A DNA stretch of 64,000 nucleotides from the NCBI GenBank assembly GCA_015179025.1, contig WHUX01000094.1, forward strand, positions 124,001-188,000, read 5' to 3'. Position 1 is the stretch's first letter, and each line of letters begins with the position of its first letter. Positions 1-11,250 of the stretch are shown here, piece after piece. A model generated the notes under the pieces. That model saw only the letters and a program-made list of their open reading frames with translations. It made no database searches and was not told where the DNA came from. Made by a program: the position numbers and the translations under genes. The DNA comes from Terfezia claveryi. Its lineage: Eukaryota; Ascomycota; Pezizomycetes; Pezizales; Pezizaceae.

Positions 1-683
1 AGAATTTCTCAGCAGTCTGTTGGTTAGAAACAGAATTCCCCAGAACTTGAGCTTCTATAAGGTGCTCATAATATATACTCAAGTAAAACTTATTATTATA
101 TTGTAAGTTAAGTTTTCACAATCCGAGGACTCAGCAGCTTAAGCGTCTATTTCCGGGGGCTATTTAATTTAATTAAAGAGGGGGAAAAAAAAAAAGCAGA
201 GAGTTACTTGTGATTATCCGTCTTTTTAATTGAGACTGACTCCCAGATACGGTTCAAAACCTCTTAAGATCGGATTGAGAATATAGTTTATGCAATTAAG
301 TAGGGTTGAGTGATTTGCTGTAAATCCCAGTTTCAAAGACGAGATGATGAGTAGGGTATATCAATCCAAAAGCGGAGGTAGGAAAAAAGTCCAATCTCAA
401 GTGCAAGAATGCGTTCTCAACTGCACGTAAGGTAGGTACTGTACTTATATCTCAAGATATCGACATAAAGGCGGAAATGCCCGGTATATGCCCAAGAAAG
501 GTCTGCATGGATTGATTCACTCAGGGTAAGCACCGAAATCTTGGCACTCGACATCTTAGACTAGGTGTCATTCCAAGACATACGCTTCCATTCTCAATTT
601 TTCATCCCTGTACTAGCTTCGTAAGTTATTGTAAACGGCCCGGTCGGCATTCAACACTGCAACAACATTTCTAATTGACAAAA
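1..683. other. Upstream region of OST48, no gene seen
   Basis: No coding region can be supported here. A short poly-A tract lies near 184-196. The last 80 bases are presumably the promoter and 5' leader of the OST48 gene, but I see no clear TATA element. Confidence 0.5.
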
Positions 684-2167
684 ATGTGGTTCACCAGGAG
701 CACATACAGCCTGTTTACTTCCTTTCTCCTCGTCCTCCCGATCAGCCAAGTTTGTGCTCGGTCGATAAGCGGGGACCGGCTCCTCATAATTGACGAAGGA
801 GAGCTCCGAAACAACTACAAAGCCTACATATGGGACCTCGAACAACGCGGATTCCAGCCCACATATCTTTCGCCAAAATCCCCAGAACTAGAGCTCTTCA
901 GCCATGGAGAAAGGAAATGGGATCACTTACTATTACTCCCTCCGAAGTCAAAAGCCTACGGACCGAAGCTGACGAGTCAACTCCTGGTCGAATTTTTGAA
1001 CAAGGACGGAAACATCTTAGTCCTTCAGGACCCTATGAATACCCCGGAGCAGCTGCGGGACCTGGCGTGGGAATTAGAGATCAGTCTGGCACCGAAGGGG
1101 GATATTGTAGTGGACCACTTTAATTGGCTCCCGGGTGTCGAGGGCAATGATCATTCCCATAATGTCATTCTAGCAAAGAAGCCAGTTACTGGTCCTTTAA
1201 CCAAGAATTACTTTGGAGGTCATAATAATCAGGAGGAATATGTTGCATTCCGTGGGACAGGACATACCCTCCGCAACTCACCTCTTATACATCCAATCCT
1301 CCAAGCTTCACGAGCTGCGTACGTCTATGATCCCCGGGAGGAGACCGTCAAGTCCGAAAATCCATGGACTGCAGGGCAACAGCTTTACCTCGCCAGTGGA
1401 TTCCAAGCGAGGAATAATGCCCGAATTACCTTCGTTGGTTCTGCGGAATCTTTCAACGATGAGTTCCAGGATCTAGACGGACTGAGGAAGGGTCCGAATG
1501 GTCACAAAGTTATCATCGGTAATAGGCGTTTTGCCAACGATGTGACCGCATGGACATTCAAGGAAACTGGCGTTGTCGAGGTTAGGAGTGTGGCACACTA
1601 TGCTACCAAGGACGCAGGCAGGCGCAACACTTCTGAGAGCCCATCTATCTATCGTATCAAGACCAATGTGGTAGGTCACTCACTACCTAATACTCTCATA
1701 GTCTGTTCCTTATAAGGTCATTGCTAACAAACCTCCTGCAGACCTTCGAGATCACTCTCTCCGAGTACGCGATGGATCACTGGATCCCTTTCCAACTCCC
1801 TGTGAATGATTCCCTGCAGCTCGAATTCACTATGCTTGATCCTTACTACCGCCTCAATCTGGTTCCTATTGCCACGGGCGTCAACTCCACGACTTTCTCT
1901 GTAAACTTCACTATTCCAGATCAACACGGTATTTTCGCATTCCGCGTCAACTATAAACGACCTTACATCACCTACATTGACGAGAAGATTCAAGTTACAC
2001 TAAGGCACATGGCCCACAACGAGTGGACCAGAAGCTACGCCATCTCTGGATCATGGGTGTGGTTGGGCGGTTTGGCAACTACTGTCATTGGGTGGGTTGC
2101 CTTTGTTGCCTTGTGGCTTTACAGTGTGCCACGGGAGACGAAGAAGGTGGCTGCTAAGAAGCAGTAA
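684..2167 (+). CDS. WBP1: Oligosaccharyltransferase 48 kDa subunit (OST48/Wbp1)
   Basis: This is the Wbp1/OST48 subunit of the ER oligosaccharyltransferase, which transfers the lipid-linked glycan to Asn residues of nascent proteins. Exons are 684-1670 and 1742-2167, separated by a 71-bp GT..AG intron in phase 0, giving 470 residues, the usual size for the family. The first ATG is at 684, and a hydrophobic signal peptide occupies roughly residues 8-28. The mature protein then opens with the family segment GDRLLIIDEGELR. A single membrane span (about residues 433-457, rich in W, V, G and L) precedes a short lysine-rich cytosolic tail ending AAKKQ. In yeast Wbp1 the tail carries a KKXX retrieval signal; here the lysines sit at -2 and -3, so the signal is slightly displaced. 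No break is seen in the frame. Confidence 0.95.
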
Positions 2168-2649
2168 GTGGGAGAACTATTGTGGACAATTATGGAAAAT
2201 TTCTTTATTACTTGTATTGACTTTTCATTTATACCTTAGTATTTGGACAAAATAAAGCTTACCCAGAGAACAAAGTTACTTCCAGGAGTTTCATAGTTTT
2301 ACTTTGGAATTGAAGATGGTTCGTAATCTTGTGAACAAACCATTGGTGAATTTCTAGGTACCTTACTATTGACACCCCTTGTGACAAACCGCAGTACTTC
2401 AACTTTTATAACACCAGCACTCTCTTTCTATGCGTGGGAAGAATATAAACAAATGTTGGCTCCACGTGCGCAACTTCCCTGAAGTTCAGCGAGTCTCCTA
2501 AACAGTCTATTAGATAATCTCAATTCGAGCGCTTCAGAATTGGGGAAAATGGCAGCGGGGAGGGGGTGGGGGGAGGGGGTGGGGGGACAAGTCATCGCCC
2601 TAAAATTTACGTTAGTGACAGCAATGAGGAGTATGGATCAACGGTGCTT
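2168..2649. other. Intergenic, with a G-rich tract
   Basis: No gene is visible. The 3' UTR of OST48 presumably ends near 2250, where AATAAA-like sequence occurs (AAAATAAAGC near 2249). A tract of almost uninterrupted G runs lies at 2557-2586 and could fold as a G-quadruplex. Confidence 0.4.
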
Positions 2650-5600
2650 CCTGCTGTCAGAGACATCTTGAAAAGTAAAGTGTGTAATGGAAAGAAGCCG
2701 ATACGGTGGGGGTCCAGTAAGACCTGTCGACATCGTCTAAACTGAGCTCGCCCTCCATTCCTACCTCTGCTTCAAAAGTTCTTCCCCGAATTACTTCTCC
2801 AATTGGAGTGGCCTCCCCTCCTTGAATGCTGTTGTCTCCCAGAAAGGTCTCCCCCATTACTGAAGGATCCCTCATCATCTTGATCGCCAGCGTTGCTTCA
2901 ATAGCCATGCGTCGCATGGTGGTCCCACCCCCGCAATCTGATTGACCAATTCCCTCTTCGCTTTTCTTGTTGCTCCTGTACATTTGTGTAATGCTTGGTA
3001 CTGTAAGCTCTCCCCAGTCCCTCTAACCTCTCCAGCCTAGCTCCGCTCCCATATAGCAATGGTTTGGATCATTCCAGTGAAAATATTCTTCCAGCTAACT
3101 GAACAGATCCCTCATTCCGAGTTCCCTATCCCATTTAACCTTCCCAACATACTTCTGCTTTTTGAATCTTGCTCTCCAAGTTCTCGAAAGGACAATAAAC
3201 GCTCCTAACCATCTAACACACTTTACCAAGCTATTTTTTTTCCCTGTTCCATGTTTCATGCTCCTCTTTTTCTAAGGGAAGGCGATGTTCCTTTACAACC
3301 CTGTTAATTATCCCATCCACATTTTCCATTACAATCCTCAAATCCACCCCTCTTGCTTTTAAAATCGCTTTTAATTTTTTTCCTAAACACATATACCCCT
3401 GTATGTATGTTGTCGTCCACGTATGAAGGTAGTTCAATCCCATATTATTTCTCATTTCAATGTGTACTCCATGTCCCTCAAAATCGGAGCCATCCAGATC
3501 AAAAAGATCACCGGTGACAGAGGTGAGCCTTGTAGTGTGCTGATATTAGTTCTTCTCATACCCCTTATTTTCGTATCCCATTCGATAGGGGATTCTCTCA
3601 TAAAGTTTCGCACATAGGGATCCATTTCCTGCCTTCTTCTGATTTCTCCAATTTGCAATATATTCCTCCTCTCTCTCACGTTTGGAAACCTACCTTCACG
3701 TCCTAAAAGCCCCATGCTAACCGCTCTGCCATTTCCAAGAAATTTTTGAGCTTTATTCACACTGGATAGAACCGCCTCGGTGGCCGATCTTCCTTTAACT
3801 GACCCAAACTGGCGTTTGTGAAATAGCCCTGCTTTCTGTATCTTTTCGCTACTACCTTCGCTCCCAACTTTCCAATGCAATTGATCAAATTAATTGGTCT
3901 CCGGTTCCTGAAAGAGTGATAGATAATTTGACAGTTGGAAAAATACCAGAGGAGTGGCAAAGATCAAAAGTTGTCTTTATCCCAAAACAAGGAAAAAATC
4001 ATAGTAGGACGAAGGGATTATAGCTGATTCCATCAGGTCCCGGTGCTGATCCATTCTTGGTTCCTTTTAGCCCCGTTTCGACCTCCCTTCTTAGAGTCTC
4101 TCTTTCTTCCATCTCTTATATCACAGCTTCCTGCCCCCTTTCTCCTATCCCCATCACAACCGAACTGATCCCTCATCAGTCGGGCTACTTTGTCCTTCGT
4201 CTTTCCCGAGAGTATTCCGTCAACATTCGTTAGGTCTTGCATTGCTCCTTTTAGGCTTCAAGGGTCTTTTTCTCCGTTTTCCTCACAGAAGCTCCTCTCA
4301 CATTTCTCTTTCTTCTCCTTGATCATCCTCCGTAAATACCCTTCTCTCTTTTCCACCTCCACTTCTTTTCCTTATCCTCTGCCCCTGGTTTCTCATCCTT
4401 CCACCTGGTTTTGCAAGTTAACTTGAGCTGTGCTGATAACTGGTCATCCTACCATCTCTTACTCGCCTTACACTCCTTTAGTTCTTTACTCATGTCCTCC
4501 CCAAAATTGTCATACTGTGAAAGACTAGCCAGTTCGTGATACCACTCCTCCTGTCCCTTCTTATCTCTGTCTTCGACTTCCTGTATTTTTTTAATTAACC
4601 CATCCCAATTCACTTCTTTTCTAGCCTCCACCTCACCTACTTCCTCGAGGTCGAAAGATACGGAAATCGCCCAATGATCCGAGGACAACTTTGCTTTTCC
4701 GCTTTTCCTTGCCTCTATCCCTCTGGTCCACGCTAAATCAATTCTGCTCTACTCCTCACACCTCCTGTCTCTCTCTTTCCCATGTTGGTCCAGTAATCTC
4801 CACTAATGAAAAACATTTGTCAACCACGAAATCCCAAACCTTCCTCCCATATCAGCCCTCCTTCCCGGTTCCCATTCCCCATGGTGTGCATTCCAGTCCC
4901 CAATAAAATACCTGGTCTGCGTGAAGAGGCCACCCCGATGTTTGCTAAGAATCTGCCCTAGTCCACCGCATGCAAACTGCCTTTCGCATAGACTCCGATC
5001 CATGTATGCCCGCTTGCCTCTACTGCCACGTCTTCTTTGATAACCCTCGTTATAAAATCTTTCTCCAATATGCCCTACCCAGCACTCACCAACAAAAGCA
5101 ATATCAACCTTCCCCTTCTTACACATTCCGGAAATGCGTGGGAGTTGTCCGCCGAATTTTTCGCATTCAGGTATGCCACTTTGAAGTTACCAAGCATTCA
5201 AGGGATTGTTCTACTTGGGACCCAATGTTTTTCTTCCTTTCTCCATTGCTTCTTCCATGCTCTTCTCACATATCCCCCAATCTTGCTTGATGATGATGGC
5301 TTCTTACTCCCTTCCGCTGAGTTTTCCTTCTCTTCCGTCTCCTTGCTTTCTTCTTCCGGTCTCCGTCTTTCCCGTCCCCCTTATTCACCTGTCCTCCTGC
5401 CCACTTCATGTACATTCACTATATTTTCGCATCTTTCCCGGACGATCTGTGTACATTGGTACCCCTTATGTCCCCATCCCTGGTTGTCGGCTGACCCTTT
5501 GTGCTCCCTCATAGCCTGCACCAACTTGTGTCCACTGGGCTGTCCAAACCCTCTGGTTCTCCGCTCCTACGTATGTAAGTGGTGGGGGGGGGGGCCACCC

Positions 5601-6150
5601 GTCTTCTTTCCGCACCCTTTTTCTGGGCATACCTCCAATCTTACCCTTCCACGTCAACTGCGCCACTATCAAACCTTCTGCTTCTTTCGCCGATTCCACT
5701 TCAAACTTCCAATCATTGTATTTTCCAACCTTCACCGCGTTTCTATTACCCCACTTATTCAAACCCACGTTCTTGTTTCGGAATTCCGCTTCTATCTTTG
5801 CCCCATCCTGTTCGTTGCCGCATCCTGTTCGTTGTCCAAGTACCTGATGATAATCAGGATTGCCGCCCTGTTTGTTCATCCATACCTTCTCCACATTAGT
5901 TCTTCCAAAAACTATCGTTACTTGCTCCTCGATCCATTCCTTCACCTCGTGGTCCCTAACATCTATTGGGACTGCTTCCACCTTCCAAACTGTGACCCTA
6001 TTCGTCACCTGCAAATCTGCTCTCCCCTCAATCCTCCATGGTCGTCGACGTAACGAGGTCAATTTCTGCTTCAGCCCCGTTGCCATCTTTACTCTTCCAA
6101 CAAAGCAGGGGTGCTGGATATGTCTGACAAATTGGCCGCTAGATTGCACT
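2650..6150 (-). mobile_element. Decayed non-LTR (LINE-type) retrotransposon
   Basis: Read on the minus strand from 6150 downward, translated fragments occur in the order expected for a LINE. A basic gag-like segment (6149-5466) comes first. An AP-endonuclease segment follows, with the GDWNAHHGEW motif near 4890 and SDHWAIS near 4680. Reverse transcriptase pieces come next, with RPINLINCIGK near 3890, QFGSVKGRSATEAV near 3800 and GSPLSPVIF near 3500. Fragments lie in different frames and are separated by stops and small indels, so the copy cannot be active. A simple tract near 5580 (run of G) interrupts the gag-like part. The exact ends are not defined; the 3' end probably lies near 2600-2650. 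Which LINE clade it belongs to cannot be settled by eye. Confidence 0.8.
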
Positions 6151-6454
6151 TAGGTATGTACACTACTGGTAGAGTCTCCTCATCCATTAAGTAAGGCAAG
6201 AGCAAAACTTCTCATATAAATATAAATCTTTCTACTTAAAGATGCCTCATCATAACCTCATAGATTCAGACAGTAATACTATCGGAAGTGCAGGATGCGG
6301 TATCTCAAGGGGATGATGTTATTGCAAGGGTGACTTGAAAAATGGCAGTGGAAATGGAAGTGGAATTTGGGCGATACCCGTATTTCGGGTTTCGGGATGG
6401 ACCAGCCAGACTGCCACAAGAATTCATTATTTTCCATTTCAATCCTGCACAAAT

Positions 6455-6735
6455 ACACTGCCCCACGCTACCGAATTCGGAGCAAGGTTGATAACTTATT
6501 TTTTTTGTGGAACTAAATTCTATCAGACACTTACTTCTGGGACTCTGGGAACCCGGAGACTAACTCTGCTCTGGACCGTCTCAGGGACAACCTTGACTAT
6601 CTAGTTGGAAGCTTGGGGATCTTGGTGTGAAAACTATTACTGTAGAAGTCGATACTCTCGAGGATGTATTTGAACTTCCGGGGATTGAGGGCTTCCAGAT
6701 GAGAAAGTATATCTGACGAAGGGGCAGCCGCCAAG
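6455..6735 (+). pseudogene. Fragment of a second D-amino-acid oxidase copy
   Basis: About 280 bases closely match the DAO gene at 12352-13788. They match the end of intron 4 and the start of exon 5 (the PDTYFWDSGNPE stretch) and then, after internal deletions, the DYLVGKLGDLGVKT and VDTLEDVFELPGIE stretches. The piece ends in sequence matching the Pro-Met-Lys-Gly-Gln region, where the copy has a stop (TGA) instead. Because intron sequence is retained, the fragment came from genomic DNA, not from a spliced message. It lies about 6 kb upstream of the parent gene in the same orientation. Confidence 0.85.
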
Positions 6736-7309
6736 ATATATATAGACCTTCCGTGTGCCACCGCTGTACAACTTTACACCAGTAAACGCCTACGAATCTT
6801 CAATTTAAGTACGTTTGGTTCTCCAAATCCCATCCCTCTATGAATCTGCCGGAGATGAAGACTTTTCTACCCCGACCGTGCCCCCATTGAAGGCCCAATT
6901 TCTGGATACATACCCCGTTTTGGGGTTTCTGGTGTTGGATTGTATAAGTGGGGGCTATGTTGGCGAAACCAACAACCTGGGGGATATTTGTTATAGGTTA
7001 TTTTGAGGCATTTGTGTTTGGATACCTACTTAATTTCCGCAAGTTCGTTTTGGGTGAGGTTGCTACTATTTGTGATTAGTTTGTTTAAGCGGATTAGCCA
7101 CATATCACTCATGATACAAATTGCAACATCAATGAATTATCAACAAATATTTAAAGGTAGTCTGGCTAATTAGTGGTGAGGTGTCAAACTTTGAATTGGG
7201 ATTACCATTATTTGCTGCTGTATCTCTCTAGCACTGATTTAAATCACCTTTTTCTTAACCCCACCCAATGCTATCACACTAATAAAGCCACCAAAGTCTT
7301 GATCTATTC
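6736..7309. other. Intergenic, nothing recognised
   Basis: Only short, unconvincing open frames occur here. The stretch lies between the DAO fragment and the RRP45 remnant. Confidence 0.4.
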
Positions 7310-8162
7310 AATTATTCAAGCCAGGACAGCGGCGGCGGCCCATCTTGTCGGCCACATCCTGTATTAGGCCCTTCTGACGTTTTCTGCCGAAGCCTCCAGC
7401 TTGATCCTCTTGGCGTACCACCAGGAGTGCTTGGGTTGCACATTTCATTAGAACGACTGCTTCATCCCCTTCTCTCAATTGTTCTTCTTGTAGTGTCGCA
7501 TCCATATTTCGCCTCCATGAAAAAAGGAAAAAGTAACGCAAATAGGGTGGTGAAGTATTGATAGTGGCACTGGTACTCGTTCTGTGAGGGTATGTATAGT
7601 TACCTTCTCTCCTTCAACCAAGACATCTGGTCGCCGGAAGTGAGCCAAAGCAACAACGACTGCAATGCAACTGGCATCAACAAGCCAGCACTTCTGACCG
7701 GCTACAATGCAGAGAGATTCCTGATCGATAGCATTTGATATCAGGCGGGCGAGGAGGACTTCTTGCTCCGTTGACCTAGATTATAATCTTTTATAAGCCA
7801 CTAAAGGTCCTGGATTTGCAGGATGGTACAGACCGTCCCACTTCGAATGATTGGTCCGAGTTCGGTGGTGATTGAAAATATGCCTTCGAATGGGCGATCA
7901 GGGTACGGCTTTGTAACTTCCGCAGAGACTCGTACAATGACCCTACTCGATTTTGTGAAAAATAGTGGTTACTGAAATCAAAGAGTTCGGATGTTCACCT
8001 TGTTCTTCCCAGCTTTATATCTGTTAGCCCAAATTCCTCTCCAAAAGAGATGTCTACTTTTCGGAATTCATCAAGCTGTCATCCATCCACTCGTAATCCT
8101 TGTTGGATTGCTTCAAGCATAAATGCCTTCTCATTATTTGAATATTCTGGTTCTCGAGGCAT
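7310..8162 (-). pseudogene. RRP45: Broken copy of exosome subunit RRP45
   Basis: Rrp45 is an RNase PH-like ring subunit of the RNA exosome. On the minus strand the start codon (8162-8160) opens MPREPEYSNNEKAFML, a typical Rrp45 N-terminus. A TGA at 8081-8079 (codon 28) replaces what should be an Arg in the VDGRQLDEFR motif. After KLGRTR a GT..AG intron is still present. It is followed by VIVRVSAEVTKPYPDRPFEG, STEQEVLLARLI, ESLCIVAGQKCW, DASCIAVV and HFRRPDVLVEGEKV, then PLSILHHPICVTFSFFHGGE and ATLQEEQLREG. The stretch expected between QKCW and DASC (about 15 residues) is deleted. The frame shifts near 7505, and the C-terminal part is scrambled and shortened. Rrp45 is essential in yeast, so a working copy is expected elsewhere. 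The remnant lies head to head with CWC15. Confidence 0.85.
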
Positions 8163-8322
8163 CGTCTTTTTGTCGAATTACGAATTTCTGCAGCCGGAGT
8201 TTACTGCACTGCCAAGCTTTCACGACTCTTGCCTTGGCATAAGTACCTTATTCACATGTGAGCTCTTGCGGTCTGGTTGGCACCGCGACGCACATCAGAA
8301 GAGCCCTCAAAACACACCTAAC
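8163..8322. promoter_or_regulatory. Divergent intergenic region RRP45 remnant / CWC15
   Basis: Only 160 bp separate the start codon of the RRP45 remnant from that of CWC15. The arrangement resembles a shared bidirectional promoter, of which only the CWC15 side now drives an intact gene. No specific factor site is claimed. Confidence 0.35.
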
Positions 8323-9184
8323 ATGACCGTGAGTTCCACTTTTTGGGCTTTGGATTTACCATACTGACATTCTAATAGACAGCTCACAGACCAACATTTG
8401 ACCCAGCCCGTGGCAAAGAGATTCAAAAGGGCCCTGCATATCACCAACGTCTTCTTCCAGCGTATACGAAATTAAAAGTCAGACAGCCAGGTCAAGGTGG
8501 AGATGCCGACAAGGCGTATCGTGATCTCCGTGCCGAACTCCTTGCGGCTGAGGCTGCCCACTATGCCAATGTGAAGGGTATCAAAGCGGAGGATAGAGAT
8601 GAGGGTGGGGATGATGAAATGGGAGGTGTGAAAAGGCAACTTGAGGCAAGAGGGAATTCCGGAGAAGTAGGCGGTGAAGATACAGATGATCTGGACACAA
8701 AACGGCGGAAAATTTTGGCAGAAACGCGCGAATTAGATGCAGACTCAGATGGAGATGGGGGAAGTGATGTGGACGATGATGTGGGCGATGATGTGGACGA
8801 TGACGACGATGATGATAGTGAGGATGATGAAGAGATATTACTACGGGAGTTAGAGAAAATAAAGAAGGAGCGTGCAGATCAACGAGAAAGGCAGGAACGG
8901 GAAAAGGCTGTGGCGGAAGAAGCAAAGAGGGAGGTGGATATAGCCCGGGGGAATCCGCTCCTTAACTCAAATGCATTTGCTGTAAAAAGGAGGTGGGATG
9001 ACGACGTTATATTCAAGAACCAAGCGCGGGGGACAGACGAAAGGGGGAAGAAGAAGGAGTTCGTGAATGATTTGTTGCGGTCTGATTTCCACAAGAAATT
9101 CATGGTGAGTCACTACCTCCGACTTCATGCCCTACAACTGTTTATACACATACTAATAGTATTCAGAGCAAATACGTACGATGA
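8323..9184 (+). CDS. CWC15: Pre-mRNA-splicing factor Cwc15
   Basis: Cwc15 (Cwf15, human CWC15/AD-002) is a component of the Prp19-associated part of the spliceosome. Exons are 8323-8328, 8379-9104 and 9167-9184, giving 249 residues. The first exon holds only ATG ACC, and joining it to exon 2 gives the invariant N-terminus MTTAHRPTFDPARGKEIQKG. The middle is a long run of Asp and Glu, and a Glu/Lys/Arg coiled stretch follows (EEILLRELEKIKKER). The family C-terminus NPLLN..FAVKRRWDDDVIFKNQ..DFHKKFMSKYVR is completed only by splicing the 18-nt last exon. Those conserved ends fix both tiny terminal exons, which are easily missed. Length and motifs are normal for the family. Confidence 0.95.
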
Positions 9185-9841
9185 GTCTCCAAAGAGCTAG
9201 GTATCCGGAGGGTTTTGCATGGTAAATGTGATGAACCTCATCGTGGAGTTTCTGGCATACGGTTCTGGAGGCATGATTTTCCTTTTTTCTTATTTTTTAT
9301 TGAATTTCTTCTCTTATCGTGACCTTACCCTGGAAGAAACAAGTTCAGGATGCTACCTGGCATCATACTTCATCGGTAGCTGAGCTTCATAAAAACTCAT
9401 GTAATACCGTCTACTCATTGCAAAAGTCATTCTACTCCCGAGTTTCGAAACTTTCACTAGACTATCAAATAGTTTTATGAGGCTACTTTTCAATACCCAC
9501 TTGTCTTGGTTTATCGAAGAATCTATTTGCATGGACGGAATTTCTAGATGTCTGCTGGCGATGATCGATGCGCAGTACTGAAGTATGTGGCCGGAGTACT
9601 AGACTGAGCATTGGCCACGAGGATGAAATCTTAGTACCTAGGCAGTCTCCTGTGGAGGGGCTTGGGACTTCCTATGTGAAGCAGCTTCGCCCAGGCCGAA
9701 ACCTTCTGTGATATTGTCTTACCTCAGTAGTCTGGTTTTATATCTTATGCATATGCATGCACCCCGATGTGCACTATATAAGAACACCCCACCCTGATAT
9801 ATTCCGAAACATATACAGCTGGAAGAAGAAAAAACGTCACT
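9185..9841. other. Intergenic, nothing recognised
   Basis: No coding region. The sequence TATATAAG at about 9775-9782, some 65 bp upstream of the next start codon, is a plausible TATA element for the epoxide hydrolase gene. Confidence 0.4.
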
Positions 9842-11250
9842 ATGCCTTCAGTGCCAACCTCAACCGAACCTATCCACCCGACGGATGATGTCAGAGTAAC
9901 CCATGAGTTTGCTACAGTTAATGGGAGGAAGTACCGTAAGTTGCTACAGGCATTCCAGCTTCAAGTATCACACTGCTAATCAAAATCAGACTATGTGAAT
10001 GGATTTCCCAAGGGTGAACAAAAGGGAGTATTTTTATTGGTTTGTTGGCCATTTTCCTAAATGCAATCTTTTGACTACGCTCGAGGCTAACATCGGAATT
10101 TTCGAATTCAGCTTCACGGGTTTCCCGATCTGTGGTGTAAGCTCTTATATATAACTCGCACCCTTGGTACTGTAATTTACAGATTACAGACAGTTGGCGA
10201 TACATAATTCCAGCCTTGCTTGATCATGGTTTCCGTGTCATTACGCCTGACTTGCTTGGATATGGCCAAACGGTACAATTGCCTTGTAGCTATGATATCT
10301 CTCGTTCTCCATCTACTAACTAGAATATACAATTAGGACAGGCCCGTTTGCACGCAAGACGAGCTTGGACCCTACACTCACAAGAGTATGTCCAACGACC
10401 TCGCGGAGCTCCTGAAGCAATTGAATATCCCGAAGGTAGTAGTTGTTGGACATGACTGGTGAGTCAACTACACATTTTAAACTTTACCTTTCATCATGGC
10501 TAATACCTGTTTCTAGGGGTTCTTATCTAGCCCAGAGATTTGCCTTCTTCCAACCAGAACTGGTTTCTCATATTGTTGTGATTGCAGTGCCCTTTTTGCC
10601 ACTGCAAAAACAAGAAGTGACCCCGGAAGACATGGTGAAGATGCTGCCTAATTTCAAGTATCAACTGTCTTTCATTGACCCTGAGAAATTTGAGAACGGG
10701 CTTAAAGAGCGCAAAGACGTGGAGCGTTTATTTCGTGCTTTCTTCCAGCCCAAGCCCCCAGCACCCAGACCCAAGGGTCAGTTGGCTCGAATCAATGCCG
10801 TGGACTCTGTCCTCGATGCAATTAGGGATGTTCCAAAGAGCGACATGATCACAGAGGAGGAGCTGCAATATTACGTGGACTACTTTACTCGAGGAGGTTT
10901 CCATGGACCCTGTAACTGGTATAGGACAAGGTGGTATAACTGGAATGATGAAAAGGAGTACGTCCAATCCTCTTTGATGAAATATTTTATAGCCGCTAAC
11001 AAGATTGTGCTCATATAGGTTGCCAAACTCCACCATTGAGGTCCCTGCGCTTTTTATTCAGACTCTGCATGACGCGGTTCTGCCCCCAGATTTCGTCGAG
11101 AATGTGCCACAGCATCTCGTTGCACCGAAGTTAACCCATAGGACAGTTGATACAGAGCATTGGGCTATGATGGAGGACCCCGACGCAATCAATAATATAT
11201 TGAAGGAGTGGATTACTGTGGTTGTGCTTGGAGGAGGCTCAAAGTTGTAA
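9842..11250 (+). CDS. Epoxide hydrolase, alpha/beta-hydrolase fold
   Basis: This is predicted to hydrolyse epoxides to diols in the cytosol. Seven exons (9842-9935, 9990-10039, 10112-10136, 10190-10272, 10337-10458, 10517-10957, 11019-11250) give 348 residues with consistent phases throughout. Catalytic features are in family order. HGFPD (residues 50-54) supplies the oxyanion HGxP motif, followed by WYSWRY. GHDWGS holds the nucleophile Asp124. A lid region contains paired Tyr/Trp residues (YYVDYF, NWYRTRW). The acid is Asp290 in LHDAVLPP and the base is His319 in EHWAMMEDP. The Asp nucleophile in G-H-D-W-G separates it from esterases, and haloalkane dehalogenases are the main alternative. 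There is no signal peptide. The acceptor of intron 3 is ambiguous among several AGs; the one chosen restores the W-x-x-W-R-Y motif. Confidence 0.9.

Noticed and set aside
5037..6053. 338-codon plus-strand open frame rich in Ser, Pro, Leu and Phe
   Set aside because: It is antisense to the gag-like and endonuclease part of the decayed LINE and has no motif of its own.
8581..8925. His/Pro/Leu-rich minus-strand frame
   Set aside because: It is antisense to the acidic middle of CWC15 and has no family resemblance.
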